DNA of 64,000 nucleotides from Youxingia wuxianensis (GCF_014385085.1 NZ_JACRTD010000004.1:124001-188000), one strand, 5' to 3'; shown: positions 1-9,279, numbered from the stretch's first letter. Translations and numbers: made by a program. The notes: generated by a model from the sequence alone, not told the origin.

Positions 1-1046
1 AGGGCCGTGCTGCCACCGTACGGGCGGCGGTACAAGAGGCAGAAAACTACCTGATCGGAAAGGACCCAATGAATATTGAAGATCATTGGCAGGTGCTTTA
101 CCGGGGTGGTTTTTACCGAGGCGGACCAGAAATGATGAGCGCCATTGCAGGAATTGACCAAGCACTTTGGGATATTAAGGGAAAATATTTTAATACGCCT
201 ATCTACAATCTATTGGGCGGCAGATGCCGGGATAAATTAAAGGTGTACTGCTGGATTGGCGGCGACCGCCCCAGCGACGTGCTTTCCGCTGCCCGGGAAA
301 AACTGTCCCAAGGGTATTCTGCAGTAAAAATGAATGCCACGGAAGAGATGCACTATATCGACAGCTTTAAAAAGGTAGACGCGGTGCTCCAACGGGTACA
401 GGCGATCCGAGATGGGCTGGGATTTGATATGGATATAGCCATCGACTTTCACGGCCGAGTGCATAAAAGCATGGCCAAGGTACTGGCCAAAGAACTGGAC
501 CAATATCGTCCTATGTTTATTGAAGAACCAGTACTAACCCAGAATATCGAGGCTCTGAAGGAGATTGTTAGGTATACCAGCGTCCCCATCGCCACCGGAG
601 AACGGGCATTTTCCCGATGGGATTTCAAAAATATTCTGTCCGCCGGTTATGTGGATGTAATCCAGCCGGATCTTTCCCACGCGGGAGGAATTTCTGAGTG
701 CAAAAAAATCGTGGCAATGGCGGAAGCTTACGACGTGGCAGTTGCTCCTCATTGTCCGCTGGGTCCCATTGCTCTATCCGCCTGCGTGCAGCTAGATATG
801 TGTACCCCCAACGTATTTATTCAGGAGCAAAGCCTGGGCATACACTATAATCAGGGCGGAGATTTGTTGGACTATCTGAAAGATAAATCCCCCTTTGAAT
901 ACAAAGATGGATTTATTGCGGTCCCCACTTTGCCCGGCCTAGGAATAGACATTGATGAAGAGAAGATCATTGAAATGGATAAGATCGGCCACAACTGGAA
1001 AAACCCTCTATGGCGGAATTTTGACGGTACCGTGGCTGAATGGTAA
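1..1046 (+). CDS. dgoD: Galactonate dehydratase-like enolase-superfamily enzyme (5' partial)
   Basis: Mandelate racemase/enolase-superfamily dehydratase; family members convert D-galactonate to 2-keto-3-deoxygalactonate in the cytoplasm. The reading frame is open from the window edge: residues ahead of the first ATG (about position 69) still match the family (YLIGKDPMNIEDHW), so the true start lies upstream. Visible motifs are the N-terminal GGFYRGG segment, a barrel metal-ligand strand (IDFHGR), the second ligand pair in FIEEP and GERAF, and the late VAPHCPLGPIALSA segment. It is followed after 12 bases by an HpcH/HpaI aldolase, the expected next step for keto-deoxy sugar acids. The exact acid (galactonate, glucarate-like or other) cannot be fixed from sequence alone. 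Confidence 0.88.
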   Translation, partial: GRAATVRAAVQEAENYLIGKDPMNIEDHWQVLYRGGFYRGGPEMMSAIAGIDQALWDIKGKYFNTPIYNLLGGRCRDKLKVYCWIGGDRPSDVLSAAREKLSQGYSAVKMNATEEMHYIDSFKKVDAVLQRVQAIRDGLGFDMDIAIDFHGRVHKSMAKVLAKELDQYRPMFIEEPVLTQNIEALKEIVRYTSVPIATGERAFSRWDFKNILSAGYVDVIQPDLSHAGGISECKKIVAMAEAYDVAVAPHCPLGPIALSACVQLDMCTPNVFIQEQSLGIHYNQGGDLLDYLKDKSPFEYKDGFIAVPTLPGLGIDIDEEKIIEMDKIGHNWKNPLWRNFDGTVAEW

Positions 1047-1058
1047 TGGGGTGAAGGG

Positions 1059-1841
1059 ATGGAAATAAAACAGTTCAAGCAAAAACTCTCCCAGTACGGC
1101 GTATGCGGGCTGTTTATGAAAACCTGCGACGGCGCTTTTGTAGAAGCCGCCGCCGGCGGGGGGATGGATTTCTGTATTCTGGATACAGAACACGGCCCTG
1201 TTTCCTATGAAAATATGCAAAATTTAATCCGCGCCGCTGAGTGTGCTGGGATCCTTCCTATCGTCCGTGTCGCAGAGAACACTGAGGAGTACATCGGCAA
1301 GGCGCTGGACATTGGTGCGGCGGGAATCCAAGTCCCGCAGGTGTGCGATGAGAAAAGCGCCCGGGATGCCGTCACCTTCGCCAAGTTCTCCCCTCAGGGG
1401 CAGCGGGGGGTGTGCCGGTTTGTTAGGGCGGCCAATTATTCCGCCTTGGACAAATTCGAGTATTTCAGACAGGCCAACGAAACTATTGTGATCCTGCAGA
1501 TTGAAGGAGAAGAGGGCGTTCGCAACCTTCCGGAGATACTGCAGGTCCCTGGGATCGACGTAATTTTTGTGGGGCCCTACGATCTGTCTCAGTCTTTGGG
1601 CGTAACCGGACAGGTAACGCATCCTTTGGTGGTGGAGAAAATAAAGGAGATCATCTGTTTGGCCCAGGAGCGCGGGATCACGGTGGGGACCTTTGTAGAT
1701 TCTGTAAAGGAAGGGCTCCGCTGGAAACAGGAGGGGGTAAAATATATCGCCCACTCTGTGGATGTGGGGATTTTCTATGAAGCCTGCCGGGACGTGGCCA
1801 ACGGACTTTCCTGTGTTTGCACAAATGGTTCTCTCGTTTAA
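1059..1841 (+). CDS. HpcH/HpaI-family aldolase (2-keto-3-deoxy sugar acid aldolase)
   Basis: 260-residue class II pyruvate aldolase of the HpcH/HpaI family, normal length. It is expected to cleave a 2-keto-3-deoxy acid to pyruvate and an aldehyde. Family signatures are DTEHGPVSYENM near residue 45, the GAAGIQVPQV strand, the RGVCRFVRAANY loop and a QIEGEEGVRN metal-binding strand, followed by FVGPYDLSQSLG. It starts with ATG behind GGGTGAAGGG and lies directly downstream of the galactonate dehydratase-like gene, so the two probably act in series. An intrinsic terminator follows. Substrate assignment is inference from the neighbour. Confidence 0.88.
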   Translation: MEIKQFKQKLSQYGVCGLFMKTCDGAFVEAAAGGGMDFCILDTEHGPVSYENMQNLIRAAECAGILPIVRVAENTEEYIGKALDIGAAGIQVPQVCDEKSARDAVTFAKFSPQGQRGVCRFVRAANYSALDKFEYFRQANETIVILQIEGEEGVRNLPEILQVPGIDVIFVGPYDLSQSLGVTGQVTHPLVVEKIKEIICLAQERGITVGTFVDSVKEGLRWKQEGVKYIAHSVDVGIFYEACRDVANGLSCVCTNGSLV

Positions 1842-1856
1842 TTTTATTTTTTCTAT

Positions 1857-1885
1857 GGGCGCCTTTCACAGGCGCCTGTTTTTTT
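1857..1885 (+). terminator. Intrinsic terminator of the dehydratase-aldolase operon
   Basis: A 7-bp GC-rich stem, GGCGCCT (1858-1864) with AGGCGCC (1870-1876), has a 5-nt loop and is followed by TG and seven Ts. It lies shortly after the aldolase stop codon. Confidence 0.85.
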
Positions 1886-2018
1886 ATAGGAACATTTTTT
1901 CCTTTTTGTTGTGGGAATTTTACAAAGACAAAAACCGATTTACCAAAGGTCCTCCAAACTTTTACTTTTCTGCTTGCGGTTTCTATTTTAGGATGTTATC
2001 ATAAAAGCAAATAAGGGA

Positions 2019-2030
2019 ATTGTATACAAT
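2019..2030. promoter_or_regulatory. Palindromic operator upstream of the GntR/FCD gene
   Basis: ATTGTATACAAT is a perfect 12-bp palindrome about 45 bases before the regulator start codon. Its core TGTATACA recurs only upstream of mglB among the sites I noticed. FCD-type GntR proteins bind short AT-rich palindromes and commonly autoregulate; assignment to the adjacent regulator is inference. Confidence 0.6.
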
Positions 2031-2074
2031 ATGCAAAATGTAATGTTGTCTAAGTTATAGAAGGGGCTTACATA

Positions 2075-2794
2075 ATGGCAAATGAAAATGTAGATCTGAT
2101 GGATATCCTGCGCATGAATAATGTTTGCTCGGAATACCGTACCCTGCAGGACATCGTGTACGATACTTTGCGGGATGATATCCTTTCCGGCAAGCTGCCC
2201 CCGGATTCTCCTTTGAATACCAGTGAGTTGTCCCGCCAAATGAACATCAGCCGTACTCCCATCCGGGAAGCGATCAATAAACTGGCGTCCATTGGGCTGG
2301 TGAGCAAACCGAACCACAAGGAAGCCAAGGTTGCCAGCTTTATGTCCGATGAGATACATGAAATTTTTTATGTGCGTTCCGCCCTGGAGGGATTGGCTGC
2401 AAGAATTTCCGCCAAGGAGATGAACGAGCGGGATAAAATGCTTTTGACCCAGCTGGTAGACGAGGCGTTTTTGTGCGCCAAAAGCGGCGACGACGAGAAG
2501 TTTATGGAGAACGATTATGTTTATCACAGCCTAATTTATAAAAGCATAAAAACTCCCTTGATCCGCTCCTTATGTGAGCAGCTGTATTTGATTACCCGCT
2601 GTTACCGTTCCATCGCTTATGGACTTAAAAGCCGCCATCAGCTGGCGTCCCGAAATCAGTTGGTGGCAGAGGAGCATGATATGATCGCCAGATGTATCTG
2701 CGCCGGGGACGAGGAGAGCGCGGAAAGGTACGGCATTTTACATCATCAGAATACTGTAAAAATCATCAGCGAAAGCTATCCTTCCAAAAAATAG
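2075..2794 (+). CDS. GntR-family transcriptional regulator, FCD (FadR-like) subfamily
   Basis: 239-residue cytoplasmic repressor-type protein. Residues about 25-95 form the winged helix (IVYDTLRDDILSGKLPPDSPLNTSELS, then SRTPIREAINKLASIGLV), and the rest is an all-helical FCD effector domain with acidic and histidine residues typical of metal and carboxylate binding. Regulators of this class respond to sugar acids or their keto-deoxy products, which fits the upstream dehydratase/aldolase and downstream MglBAC genes. It starts at ATG behind GAAGGGG. Identical TGTATACA cores lie upstream of this gene and upstream of mglB, suggesting control of both. Confidence 0.88.
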   Translation: MANENVDLMDILRMNNVCSEYRTLQDIVYDTLRDDILSGKLPPDSPLNTSELSRQMNISRTPIREAINKLASIGLVSKPNHKEAKVASFMSDEIHEIFYVRSALEGLAARISAKEMNERDKMLLTQLVDEAFLCAKSGDDEKFMENDYVYHSLIYKSIKTPLIRSLCEQLYLITRCYRSIAYGLKSRHQLASRNQLVAEEHDMIARCICAGDEESAERYGILHHQNTVKIISESYPSKK

Positions 2795-2844
2795 CTAAAA
2801 AGAAACGTTCCTATTTTCCAAAACAAAGTCGGAACGTATTGGAA

Positions 2845-2869
2845 GATATTGTATCCTGTATACAATATC
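2845..2869. promoter_or_regulatory. Second GntR/FCD operator, upstream of mglB
   Basis: GATATTGTA and TACAATATC form a perfect 9-bp inverted repeat with a 7-base spacer; the TGTATACA core of the other site overlaps the right arm (2858-2865). It sits about 140 bases before mglB in an AT-rich leader and is the probable regulator contact controlling the transporter and the genes behind it. Confidence 0.55.
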
Positions 2870-3006
2870 CAATATTTTATGGTAATTATTTCTAATATTT
2901 ATACTTTTAATTTATGCAATATACTTATTTATACAAAAGGAGGTGACTACCTATTCCCACCATAAGCCGCTAAAAAAGATGGATAGAAACACAAAGGAGG
3001 AAAATA

Positions 3007-4125
3007 ATGAAAAAACTATTAGCCGCACTTTTAATCCTGGTCTTGGTACTAAGCATGACTGCATGTTCTACCTATTCCCCAAATGACAACCCCTCATCCG
3101 CTGCGCCTGAACAGAGCGCCCCGGCCGAGGACAGCAGCACAGATGATCAAACGGCGGAAAAGCCGGTGATCGGCGTTTTGGTATTCGATTATTCCAACAA
3201 TTACTGCACCTACATCCGCAACGCTATTAATTATTATGCTGGGGAAGATGTAGAGATCATTATGCAGGATTCCCAGAACGACCAAGCGAAACAGGCCGAG
3301 CAGGTGGATACCCTTCTTCAAAGAGGCGTAGACGCCCTGTGCGTCAATCTGGTAGAGCCGGAATCCGCCAGCACAATTATTGAAAAGGTGAAACCCACCG
3401 GAAAACCTTTGATATTCTTTAATAAATGTCCTTCTGACGAAGATATGCTTAGTTATGACAACGCCTATTATTCCGGCTGCTCTCCTTATGACGGCGGCGT
3501 GATGCAGGCAGAAATGTGTATCGACGCTGTGAAAGCTAATCCGGCGGCGGATAAAAACGGCGACGGCGTCATCAACTATGTAATTATCAAGGGCGAACCC
3601 GGCCATCCAGACGCGGAGCTTTGTACTCAGGCAAACCTAGACACTCTGGGCGCTTACAGCGATGGTATCACCTTCAAAAACCTGGATATTCAGACAGCCA
3701 ACTGGCGTTCTGACCAGGCGAAAGATGTCATGGACGCTTGGATTGGACGGTTCGGATCTGAGATTGAAATGGTAATCACCAACAATGACGGCATGATGCT
3801 TGGTGGTGTGGAAGCTCTGAAAGCTGCCGGCTGGTTCGGCGACGATCCGCAAAAGCAAGTGTTGTTTATCGGCCATGACGCTATTCCGGAAGCCATCCCC
3901 CTGATTGAGGACGGCACACTATACGGCTGTATTCTGCAGGATGCGGTCAACGAAGGCCGGGCCACCATCGTGATGGCGAAAAACCTGTGCTTCGGACGCC
4001 CTGTTGAGGAAGACTTAGGGGTGGAACTGGGCGCTATTAAGGACTTCCGTTCCCCGTTTATTAAAATTACCAAAGAAAATACTCAAACCGCCGTTGATAT
4101 CTATAATGTGGCGTTAGGTAACTAA
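3007..4125 (+). CDS. mglB: Galactose/glucose-type sugar-binding lipoprotein of an ABC transporter
   Basis: 372-residue extracellular substrate-binding protein. Residues 1-20 are a lipoprotein signal with lipobox LSMTAC, so Cys20 should be lipidated; a Ser/Asp/Glu-rich linker follows. The type I periplasmic-binding fold carries MglB hallmarks: a Ca2+-binding loop DKNGDGVI, then IIKGEPGHPDAE, the hinge segment TNNDGMMLGGVEALKAAG and the D-A-I-P-E motif. It begins behind AAAGGAGG and leads the mglBAC genes. It is probably under the adjacent GntR regulator. The ligand may be galactose-like or a related sugar or sugar acid. Confidence 0.9.
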   Translation: MKKLLAALLILVLVLSMTACSTYSPNDNPSSAAPEQSAPAEDSSTDDQTAEKPVIGVLVFDYSNNYCTYIRNAINYYAGEDVEIIMQDSQNDQAKQAEQVDTLLQRGVDALCVNLVEPESASTIIEKVKPTGKPLIFFNKCPSDEDMLSYDNAYYSGCSPYDGGVMQAEMCIDAVKANPAADKNGDGVINYVIIKGEPGHPDAELCTQANLDTLGAYSDGITFKNLDIQTANWRSDQAKDVMDAWIGRFGSEIEMVITNNDGMMLGGVEALKAAGWFGDDPQKQVLFIGHDAIPEAIPLIEDGTLYGCILQDAVNEGRATIVMAKNLCFGRPVEEDLGVELGAIKDFRSPFIKITKENTQTAVDIYNVALGN

Positions 4126-4143
4126 TTTCTCCTGTTTGTCCCT

Positions 4144-4174
4144 GACGGCATGGCGTATTATTTGCCATGCCGTC
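4144..4174 (+). terminator. Intercistronic stem-loop after mglB
   Basis: GACGGCATGG pairs with CCATGCCGTC (10 bp, 11-nt loop); a run of seven Ts appears about 12 bases later. Position between mglB and mglA is typical of a stem-loop that stabilises the binding-protein message and lowers downstream expression, rather than a full terminator. Confidence 0.6.
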
Positions 4175-4208
4175 CGAGACATACTTTTTTTAAAGGAGGG
4201 ACCTGTGT

Positions 4209-5714
4209 ATGGCAAACAGCGACTATATTTTGGAAATGCGGGATATCTGCAAGGCGTTTCCGGGAGTGCAAGCGCTGGATCACGCTCAGCTTCTTTTACG
4301 CCCGTCCTGTGTTCATGCTCTGATGGGGGAAAACGGCGCCGGAAAATCGACTTTAATGAAATGCCTATTTGGAATTTATCAAAAAGACGCCGGGGAAATT
4401 TTTTTGGACGGACATCCGGTAAACTTTAATAATCCCTATGAAGCCCTTCAGGGCGGGGTCTCTATGGTTCATCAGGAACTCAACCAGGTATTAGAACAAA
4501 ATGTTATGGAAAATATTTGGCTGGGGCGCTTTCCTATGAAAGGAATTGTGGTTGACGAGCGGGCCATGTACCGCAATACCAAAGAAATCTTTGATAATTT
4601 ACATATTGACATTGATCCAAAACAAAAAATCGGGGAGCTTTCCGTTTCCCAGCGGCAAATGGCAGAAATCGCCAAAGCGGTTTCTTGCGGGGCCAAGATT
4701 ATTGTATTGGACGAACCTACTTCTTCACTAACGGAAAATGAGGTAAGCCATCTGTTCCGCATTGTAAGCGATCTGCGAAGCAGAGGCTGCGCCATCGTAT
4801 ATATCTCTCATAAAATGGAAGAAATTTTGCAAATTTCCGACGAGGTGACCATCATGCGGGATGGAAAATCGATTGCCACCCAGCCCGCTGCAGAACTAAC
4901 CATTGATAAGATTGTCTCGCTCATGGTGGGGCGGGACCTCTCCCACCGCTTTCCGCAAAAAAGCAGCCGCTGCTGCGAGGATATCCTATTGGAGGTGCGC
5001 AATATTAAAGGCGCTTACGCTCCTGCGGTAAAGGACGCCTCCTTCCAGCTGCGCCAGGGAGAAATCCTTGGAATTGCCGGCCTGGTGGGAGCGCGGCGCA
5101 CCGAACTTGTGGAAACGATCTTCGGGCTGCGCACCCGGGAACAGGGAGAAATTTATGTAGAAGGAAAAAAGGTAGAAAATCGTACCCCTTCTCAAGCCAT
5201 TGAAAACGGATTTGCTCTGGTGACAGAGGAACGCAGGCAAACTGGAGTATTTGAGGATCTGCCGATTATTCAAAACGCTACAGTGGCCAACTTGGCCAAG
5301 TACACTGGAAGACTGGGCGTTCTTGATAATACCGCCATGGTGAGCGACGCAAAATGGGTCGTGGAAAATATGAAAGTAAAAACTCCCTTTTTGAAAACCC
5401 ATATGGGCAGTCTTTCCGGCGGCAACCAACAAAAGGTCATTTTGGGCCGCTGGCTTCTCACAAACTCCAAAATACTCATGCTGGACGAACCCACCCGGGG
5501 GATTGACGTGGTGTCCAAGTTTGAAATTTACCAGCTCATGATCGATTTGGCCCAGCAAGGAAAGGGAATCCTGTTTATTTCTTCAGAAATGCCCGAACTT
5601 CTGGGGGTTACCGATCGGATTTTAGTCATGAGCGGAGGCCTGGTGGCCGGTATTGTAAATACCCAGGAAACCACGCAGGAAGAAATCTTAAGCCTTGCGG
5701 CGAAATACCTGTAA
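4209..5714 (+). CDS. mglA: Sugar ABC transporter, fused double ATPase subunit
   Basis: 501-residue cytoplasmic ATPase with two tandem ABC domains, the normal MglA/RbsA layout. Domain 1 has an intact Walker A (GENGAGKST, about residue 40), signature [14 protein letters not shown] and Walker [13 protein letters not shown]. Domain 2 has the degenerate P-loop GLVGARRTE, signature [15 protein letters not shown] and Walker [13 protein letters not shown], as usual for carbohydrate uptake type 2 systems. It starts at ATG behind AAAGGAGGG and is followed by the permease after about 20 bases. Confidence 0.93.
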   Translation: MANSDYILEMRDICKAFPGVQALDHAQLLLRPSCVHALMGENGAGKSTLMKCLFGIYQKDAGEIFLDGHPVNFNNPYEALQGGVSMVHQELNQVLEQNVMENIWLGRFPMKGIVVDERAMYRNTKEIFDNLHIDIDPKQKIGELSVSQRQMAEIAKAVSCGAKIIVLDEPTSSLTENEVSHLFRIVSDLRSRGCAIVYISHKMEEILQISDEVTIMRDGKSIATQPAAELTIDKIVSLMVGRDLSHRFPQKSSRCCEDILLEVRNIKGAYAPAVKDASFQLRQGEILGIAGLVGARRTELVETIFGLRTREQGEIYVEGKKVENRTPSQAIENGFALVTEERRQTGVFEDLPIIQNATVANLAKYTGRLGVLDNTAMVSDAKWVVENMKVKTPFLKTHMGSLSGGNQQKVILGRWLLTNSKILMLDEPTRGIDVVSKFEIYQLMIDLAQQGKGILFISSEMPELLGVTDRILVMSGGLVAGIVNTQETTQEEILSLAAKYL

Positions 5715-5733
5715 TAAGGGAGGTCCAAAAACG

Positions 5734-6774
5734 ATGAAATCAATCAGCACAACCGCCGTTTCCTGGAAAAAGCAATCTGGGAGCGTATCAAAGTTTTTGT
5801 TAAGCAACGCCATCTATTTTGTCCTGGCGGCGATTTTCCTTGTCATGGTAATGATCAATCCAGGGCTGCTTACATTGGATAATATCAGCTTTATATTAAG
5901 TCAGGCGTCTACCCGGGTTATTTTTGCGTTGGGAATCGCCGGGATCATCATCTTAGGCCATACGGATTTGTCTCTGGGGCGAATGATTGGTCTTTCGGGG
6001 ATCCTGGTTTCTTCCCTGCTGCAAAATCTGGATTATCCCCGGCGCATCTTCTCCTCTATGCCCCGGCTCCCCCTATGGCTTCCTATTTTAGGGGCTATGC
6101 TGCTTTCCGCTCTTATTATGATCCTGCTGGGGCTAGTCATTGCCAAAATCAAAGTTCCTTCCTTTATCGCCTCGTTGGCTTTTCAGCTGATCGTCATGGG
6201 GATTTTGTCCCTTTATTTTGATTATGTCAACGATTCCTCCCCTATCGGCGGACTGGACGACGGATTTAAAGCCTTTGTTCAGGGCGGGTTTATGATCGGT
6301 TCTGTAAGATTGCCGTTTCTTGTAATTTACGCCGCAATCGTCACGGCGATCATCTGGTTTATATGGAACAAAACAAAGCTTGGAAAAAACATGTATGCCA
6401 TTGGCGGCAACCCAGAGGCAGCTAACGTTTCAGGGGTGAAAATCACCAAAAATCTGCTGCTGATCTTTCTTATTGCCGGACTGCTGTATGGTTTGGGCGG
6501 CTCCTTTGAGGCCGCCAGAACCGGCAGCGCCTCCAATTCCCTGGGATATGGATATGAGCTGGACGCTATTGCCGCCTGCGTGGTGGGGGGCGTCTCCATG
6601 CGGGGCGGCGTGGGAACCATTCCCGGCGTATTGGCCGGAGTGCTGATCTTCCAGCTGGTAAGTTACGGACTGGTGTTTTTAGGCGTCAACCCTTATATTC
6701 AATATCTGGTCAAAGGGCTGATCATCCTGCTGGCAATTTCCATTGATACACAAAAATATGTAAAACGCAGATAA
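5734..6774 (+). CDS. mglC: Sugar ABC transporter permease
   Basis: 346-residue integral membrane permease (BPD_transp_2 / MglC-RbsC type) with about eight to ten hydrophobic segments. Conserved features include GHTDLSLGRMIGLSG near residue 75 and the cytoplasmic YAIGGNPEAANVSGV coupling helix for contact with MglA, then CVVGGVSMRGGVGT. The ATG at 5734 is preferred because AAGGGAGG precedes it; an upstream TTG at 5695 would overlap mglA and has no ribosome binding site. Confidence 0.92.
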   Translation: MKSISTTAVSWKKQSGSVSKFLLSNAIYFVLAAIFLVMVMINPGLLTLDNISFILSQASTRVIFALGIAGIIILGHTDLSLGRMIGLSGILVSSLLQNLDYPRRIFSSMPRLPLWLPILGAMLLSALIMILLGLVIAKIKVPSFIASLAFQLIVMGILSLYFDYVNDSSPIGGLDDGFKAFVQGGFMIGSVRLPFLVIYAAIVTAIIWFIWNKTKLGKNMYAIGGNPEAANVSGVKITKNLLLIFLIAGLLYGLGGSFEAARTGSASNSLGYGYELDAIAACVVGGVSMRGGVGTIPGVLAGVLIFQLVSYGLVFLGVNPYIQYLVKGLIILLAISIDTQKYVKRR

Positions 6775-6791
6775 GGACAGGAGGGGTAAAA

Positions 6792-8567
6792 ATGAAAAAA
6801 GCAACGCCGGCGCAGAAATTACTGCTGGCAAAAACCGCCTTAGGAGAAGTAAAAGCAGACAAGGTCTTTTTAGGGGGAACGTTAATTAATGTTCACACCC
6901 TGGAAACTTACCCTGCAGACATCGCTGTCAAGGAGGGGCGTATCGCCTATATCGGGGATGTTTCCCATACCATCGGCCCAAATACTCAGCAGATTGACGT
7001 TTCAGGAAAGTATCTTTCTCCCGGGATGATTGACTGCCATTTACATACCGGCGGCAGTCATTTGAGTATGACGGAATGGGGAAAATTAGCCTTGATCCAC
7101 GGCGGATGCTGTGTTGCCACTGATATGTATGAGATCGGGGTGGTGTGCGGAATTCCTGGTATCCGTTTTTTTGTGGAGGAATTGAAAGCCACCGGTCTGC
7201 GTCCGCTGTTTGTCATCCCCATGCCCGCTTTTCACCAGAACGAACTGTTTGAAAATCTTGGCACTTTCACCGAAAGCGATGCCATGGAAGCTCTGCATTG
7301 GGAAGATTGCTACGGCATCAACGAGTTAAATCTCAGCAAGATTGTTTCAGGCGATGCAGCGGTGATGCGTATTGTGGACGAATGTCACCGGCTGGGAAAA
7401 ACCATCGTGGGCCACGCTTCCGAAATGCGGGACAAACGCCTGCAGGCAGCCATGAATTATGTGGGTCTTACCGGAGATCATGAATGTGTCCATTGGGAGG
7501 ACGCCGTGGAAAAGGCGCGCCTGGGAATGAGTATCCAGGTGCGGGACGGTTCGGTAGGCTCGGATATTGACGCTTTAATCGGTACACAGCCCCAGCAGCT
7601 GAACTTACTGGGGGATTGGGCGTTTTCCAGTGATGAAAACGATCCTACCCGGATGTATCAGAAGGGATATATGGATGAAAAAGTCCGTCACGCCATCCAA
7701 ATGGGGGCGCCGGCCCTTGCCGTTTACCGGGCGGCCACTTTAAATGCGGCGCGTTTTTTCCGCCTGGACGATCAGGTGGGAAGCATCGCCCCAGGAAAAT
7801 ATGCGGATATTCTTGTCATTGACGATTTGGAAAAAGCATCTATCCATTCCGTTTATATGAATGGCGAGCTGCTGGCCCAGGAGGGACGATATTTAAGGGA
7901 ACTCTCCCAGCCGGATTATCCCGCTTTTTTAAAGAACACTGTCCATTTGGAACCGTTAAGCGCCGGGGATTTCTCTATTCCCGCGCCACAAAAAGAAAAA
8001 GTAACCGTCCGGGTAATCGGGCTCAATGACGGTTCCCTCTTTTCTACTCCTATGGAAGAAGAATTTCAGGTGAAAAACGGCCAGCTGTATTCGGATACGG
8101 TGCGTGATTTCCTTAAAATATTTACTTTTGACCGGCACCAGCGCACTGGAAAAACCGGCTGTGGATTTATCCATGGACTGGGGCTGAAAGCTGGAGCTAT
8201 CGCCAGTTGTTACAACCCATGCAGTGAAAACCTCAATGTGGTGGGAACAAATGAGCAGGATATGGCCATCGCCGCCAACTATCTGATTGAAAAGGGCGGC
8301 GGATTTGTAGCGGTGAAGGATGGGCAGATACTGCATGCCCTGGATCTGCCGTTGGCCGGGTTGTTTTCCCAGCGTCCTTATGAACAGGTATCCGCCGATC
8401 TGATCAGTGTATACAAAGCAATCGAAACGTTAGGCTGTCCCATTAAAAGCCCCTTCCATCAGCTGGCCTTTATGGTTTATCCAGGACACTTCGGTACCTA
8501 CAAGCTATGTACCTGGGGACTGGTGGACATGGAGAAAAATGCGGTTGTAGATCTGATTGTGAAGTAA
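6792..8567 (+). CDS. Adenine deaminase-family amidohydrolase with altered active-site motifs
   Basis: 591-residue amidohydrolase, the length of bacterial adenine deaminase. The N-terminal metallo-barrel has the beta-1 HLH motif (IDCHLHTGG), GHASE and a DHE motif, then a composite C-terminal domain with GCGFIHGLGLKAGAIAS and VVGTNEQDMAIAANYLIE. Several signatures typical of true adenine deaminases are changed: the HIESS motif reads HTGGS, the TDDRHP segment reads SSDENDP, and the AHDSHN segment reads YNPCSEN. It lies in a tight array behind mglC (RBS AGGAGGGG) and before a cyclase, alcohol dehydrogenase and SDR, so hydrolysis of a cyclic amide, imide or lactone linked to sugar catabolism is at least as plausible as purine deamination. 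Confidence 0.8.
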   Translation: MKKATPAQKLLLAKTALGEVKADKVFLGGTLINVHTLETYPADIAVKEGRIAYIGDVSHTIGPNTQQIDVSGKYLSPGMIDCHLHTGGSHLSMTEWGKLALIHGGCCVATDMYEIGVVCGIPGIRFFVEELKATGLRPLFVIPMPAFHQNELFENLGTFTESDAMEALHWEDCYGINELNLSKIVSGDAAVMRIVDECHRLGKTIVGHASEMRDKRLQAAMNYVGLTGDHECVHWEDAVEKARLGMSIQVRDGSVGSDIDALIGTQPQQLNLLGDWAFSSDENDPTRMYQKGYMDEKVRHAIQMGAPALAVYRAATLNAARFFRLDDQVGSIAPGKYADILVIDDLEKASIHSVYMNGELLAQEGRYLRELSQPDYPAFLKNTVHLEPLSAGDFSIPAPQKEKVTVRVIGLNDGSLFSTPMEEEFQVKNGQLYSDTVRDFLKIFTFDRHQRTGKTGCGFIHGLGLKAGAIASCYNPCSENLNVVGTNEQDMAIAANYLIEKGGGFVAVKDGQILHALDLPLAGLFSQRPYEQVSADLISVYKAIETLGCPIKSPFHQLAFMVYPGHFGTYKLCTWGLVDMEKNAVVDLIVK

Positions 8568-8579
8568 GGAGGAGTACCT

Positions 8580-9263
8580 ATGCTGAAAGGCTATACCCAA
8601 ATAATCGACCTGACCCTTCCCATTACCAGCGGTATGTCTGTTCCTCCTGGAAATCGAAAAACCCTGCCGCCAGTAGAATTTCGGCTGTATAAAGACGCAA
8701 AAAGAGACGGCATTCAGGTGGGGTTTTACCAGTCAGGTATACATGCAGGCACCCATCTGGATGCGCCCCGGCATATTGTTCCCGGGGGAAAAACCATCGA
8801 TCAGCTGCCTTTGGACCAGTTTTTGGGAAAAGGCTGGTGTATTGACTGCAGCATGGTGCAGCCCAACCAGCCGGTCACCGCTGAAATGTTGGAACCTGCA
8901 AAGAAATATATGCGTTCAGGGATGATGGTATTTCTTTATACCGGTTGGAGCGACAAAATGTTTGGCACTGACCAATATTGGACCGATTCCCCTTATTTAG
9001 GGGAGGATGCGGCCCAATGGCTTGTTGACCAGGGGGCAAAAATTGCCGGGTTCGATTTTTTCCAGGAGATCGGGGCCAAATCCCCGGTCCTCAACCCCGA
9101 AACCTTCCAGGTGCATAAGATTCTTCTGGAAAACGGGTGTCTGAATATCGAACATCTTACCAACCTGAGCGGGCTGGTTGGGAAAGAATTTGACGTTATC
9201 GCCTTGCCTCTAAAGCTCATCGGCGCGGAAGGTTCCCCTACCCGGGTGCTGGCGCTGAGATGA
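8580..9263 (+). CDS. Cyclase-family metal-dependent hydrolase (KynB-like fold)
   Basis: 227-residue member of the cyclase/arylformamidase family. The Mn/Zn-binding signature HAGTHLDAPRHI is present near residue 57, with the usual early LTLPITSGM strand and a late ALPLKLIGAEGSPTRVLA segment. Relatives hydrolyse formamides, lactones or cyclic imides. It begins with ATG behind AAGGAGGAG, 12 bases after the adenine-deaminase-like gene. No tryptophan-degradation genes are nearby, so a lactone or cyclic intermediate of the sugar-acid pathway is the more likely substrate; this is inference. Confidence 0.83.
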   Translation: MLKGYTQIIDLTLPITSGMSVPPGNRKTLPPVEFRLYKDAKRDGIQVGFYQSGIHAGTHLDAPRHIVPGGKTIDQLPLDQFLGKGWCIDCSMVQPNQPVTAEMLEPAKKYMRSGMMVFLYTGWSDKMFGTDQYWTDSPYLGEDAAQWLVDQGAKIAGFDFFQEIGAKSPVLNPETFQVHKILLENGCLNIEHLTNLSGLVGKEFDVIALPLKLIGAEGSPTRVLALR

Positions 9264-9279
9264 GGAAAGGAATAAAATT

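Noticed and set aside
5695..5733. Upstream TTG start for the MglC permease
   Set aside because: It overlaps the mglA end and has no ribosome site; ATG at 5734 follows AAGGGAGG.
8580..9263. Kynurenine formamidase of tryptophan degradation
   Set aside because: Fold and metal motif fit, but no other kynurenine pathway gene is near and the context is sugar-acid catabolism.
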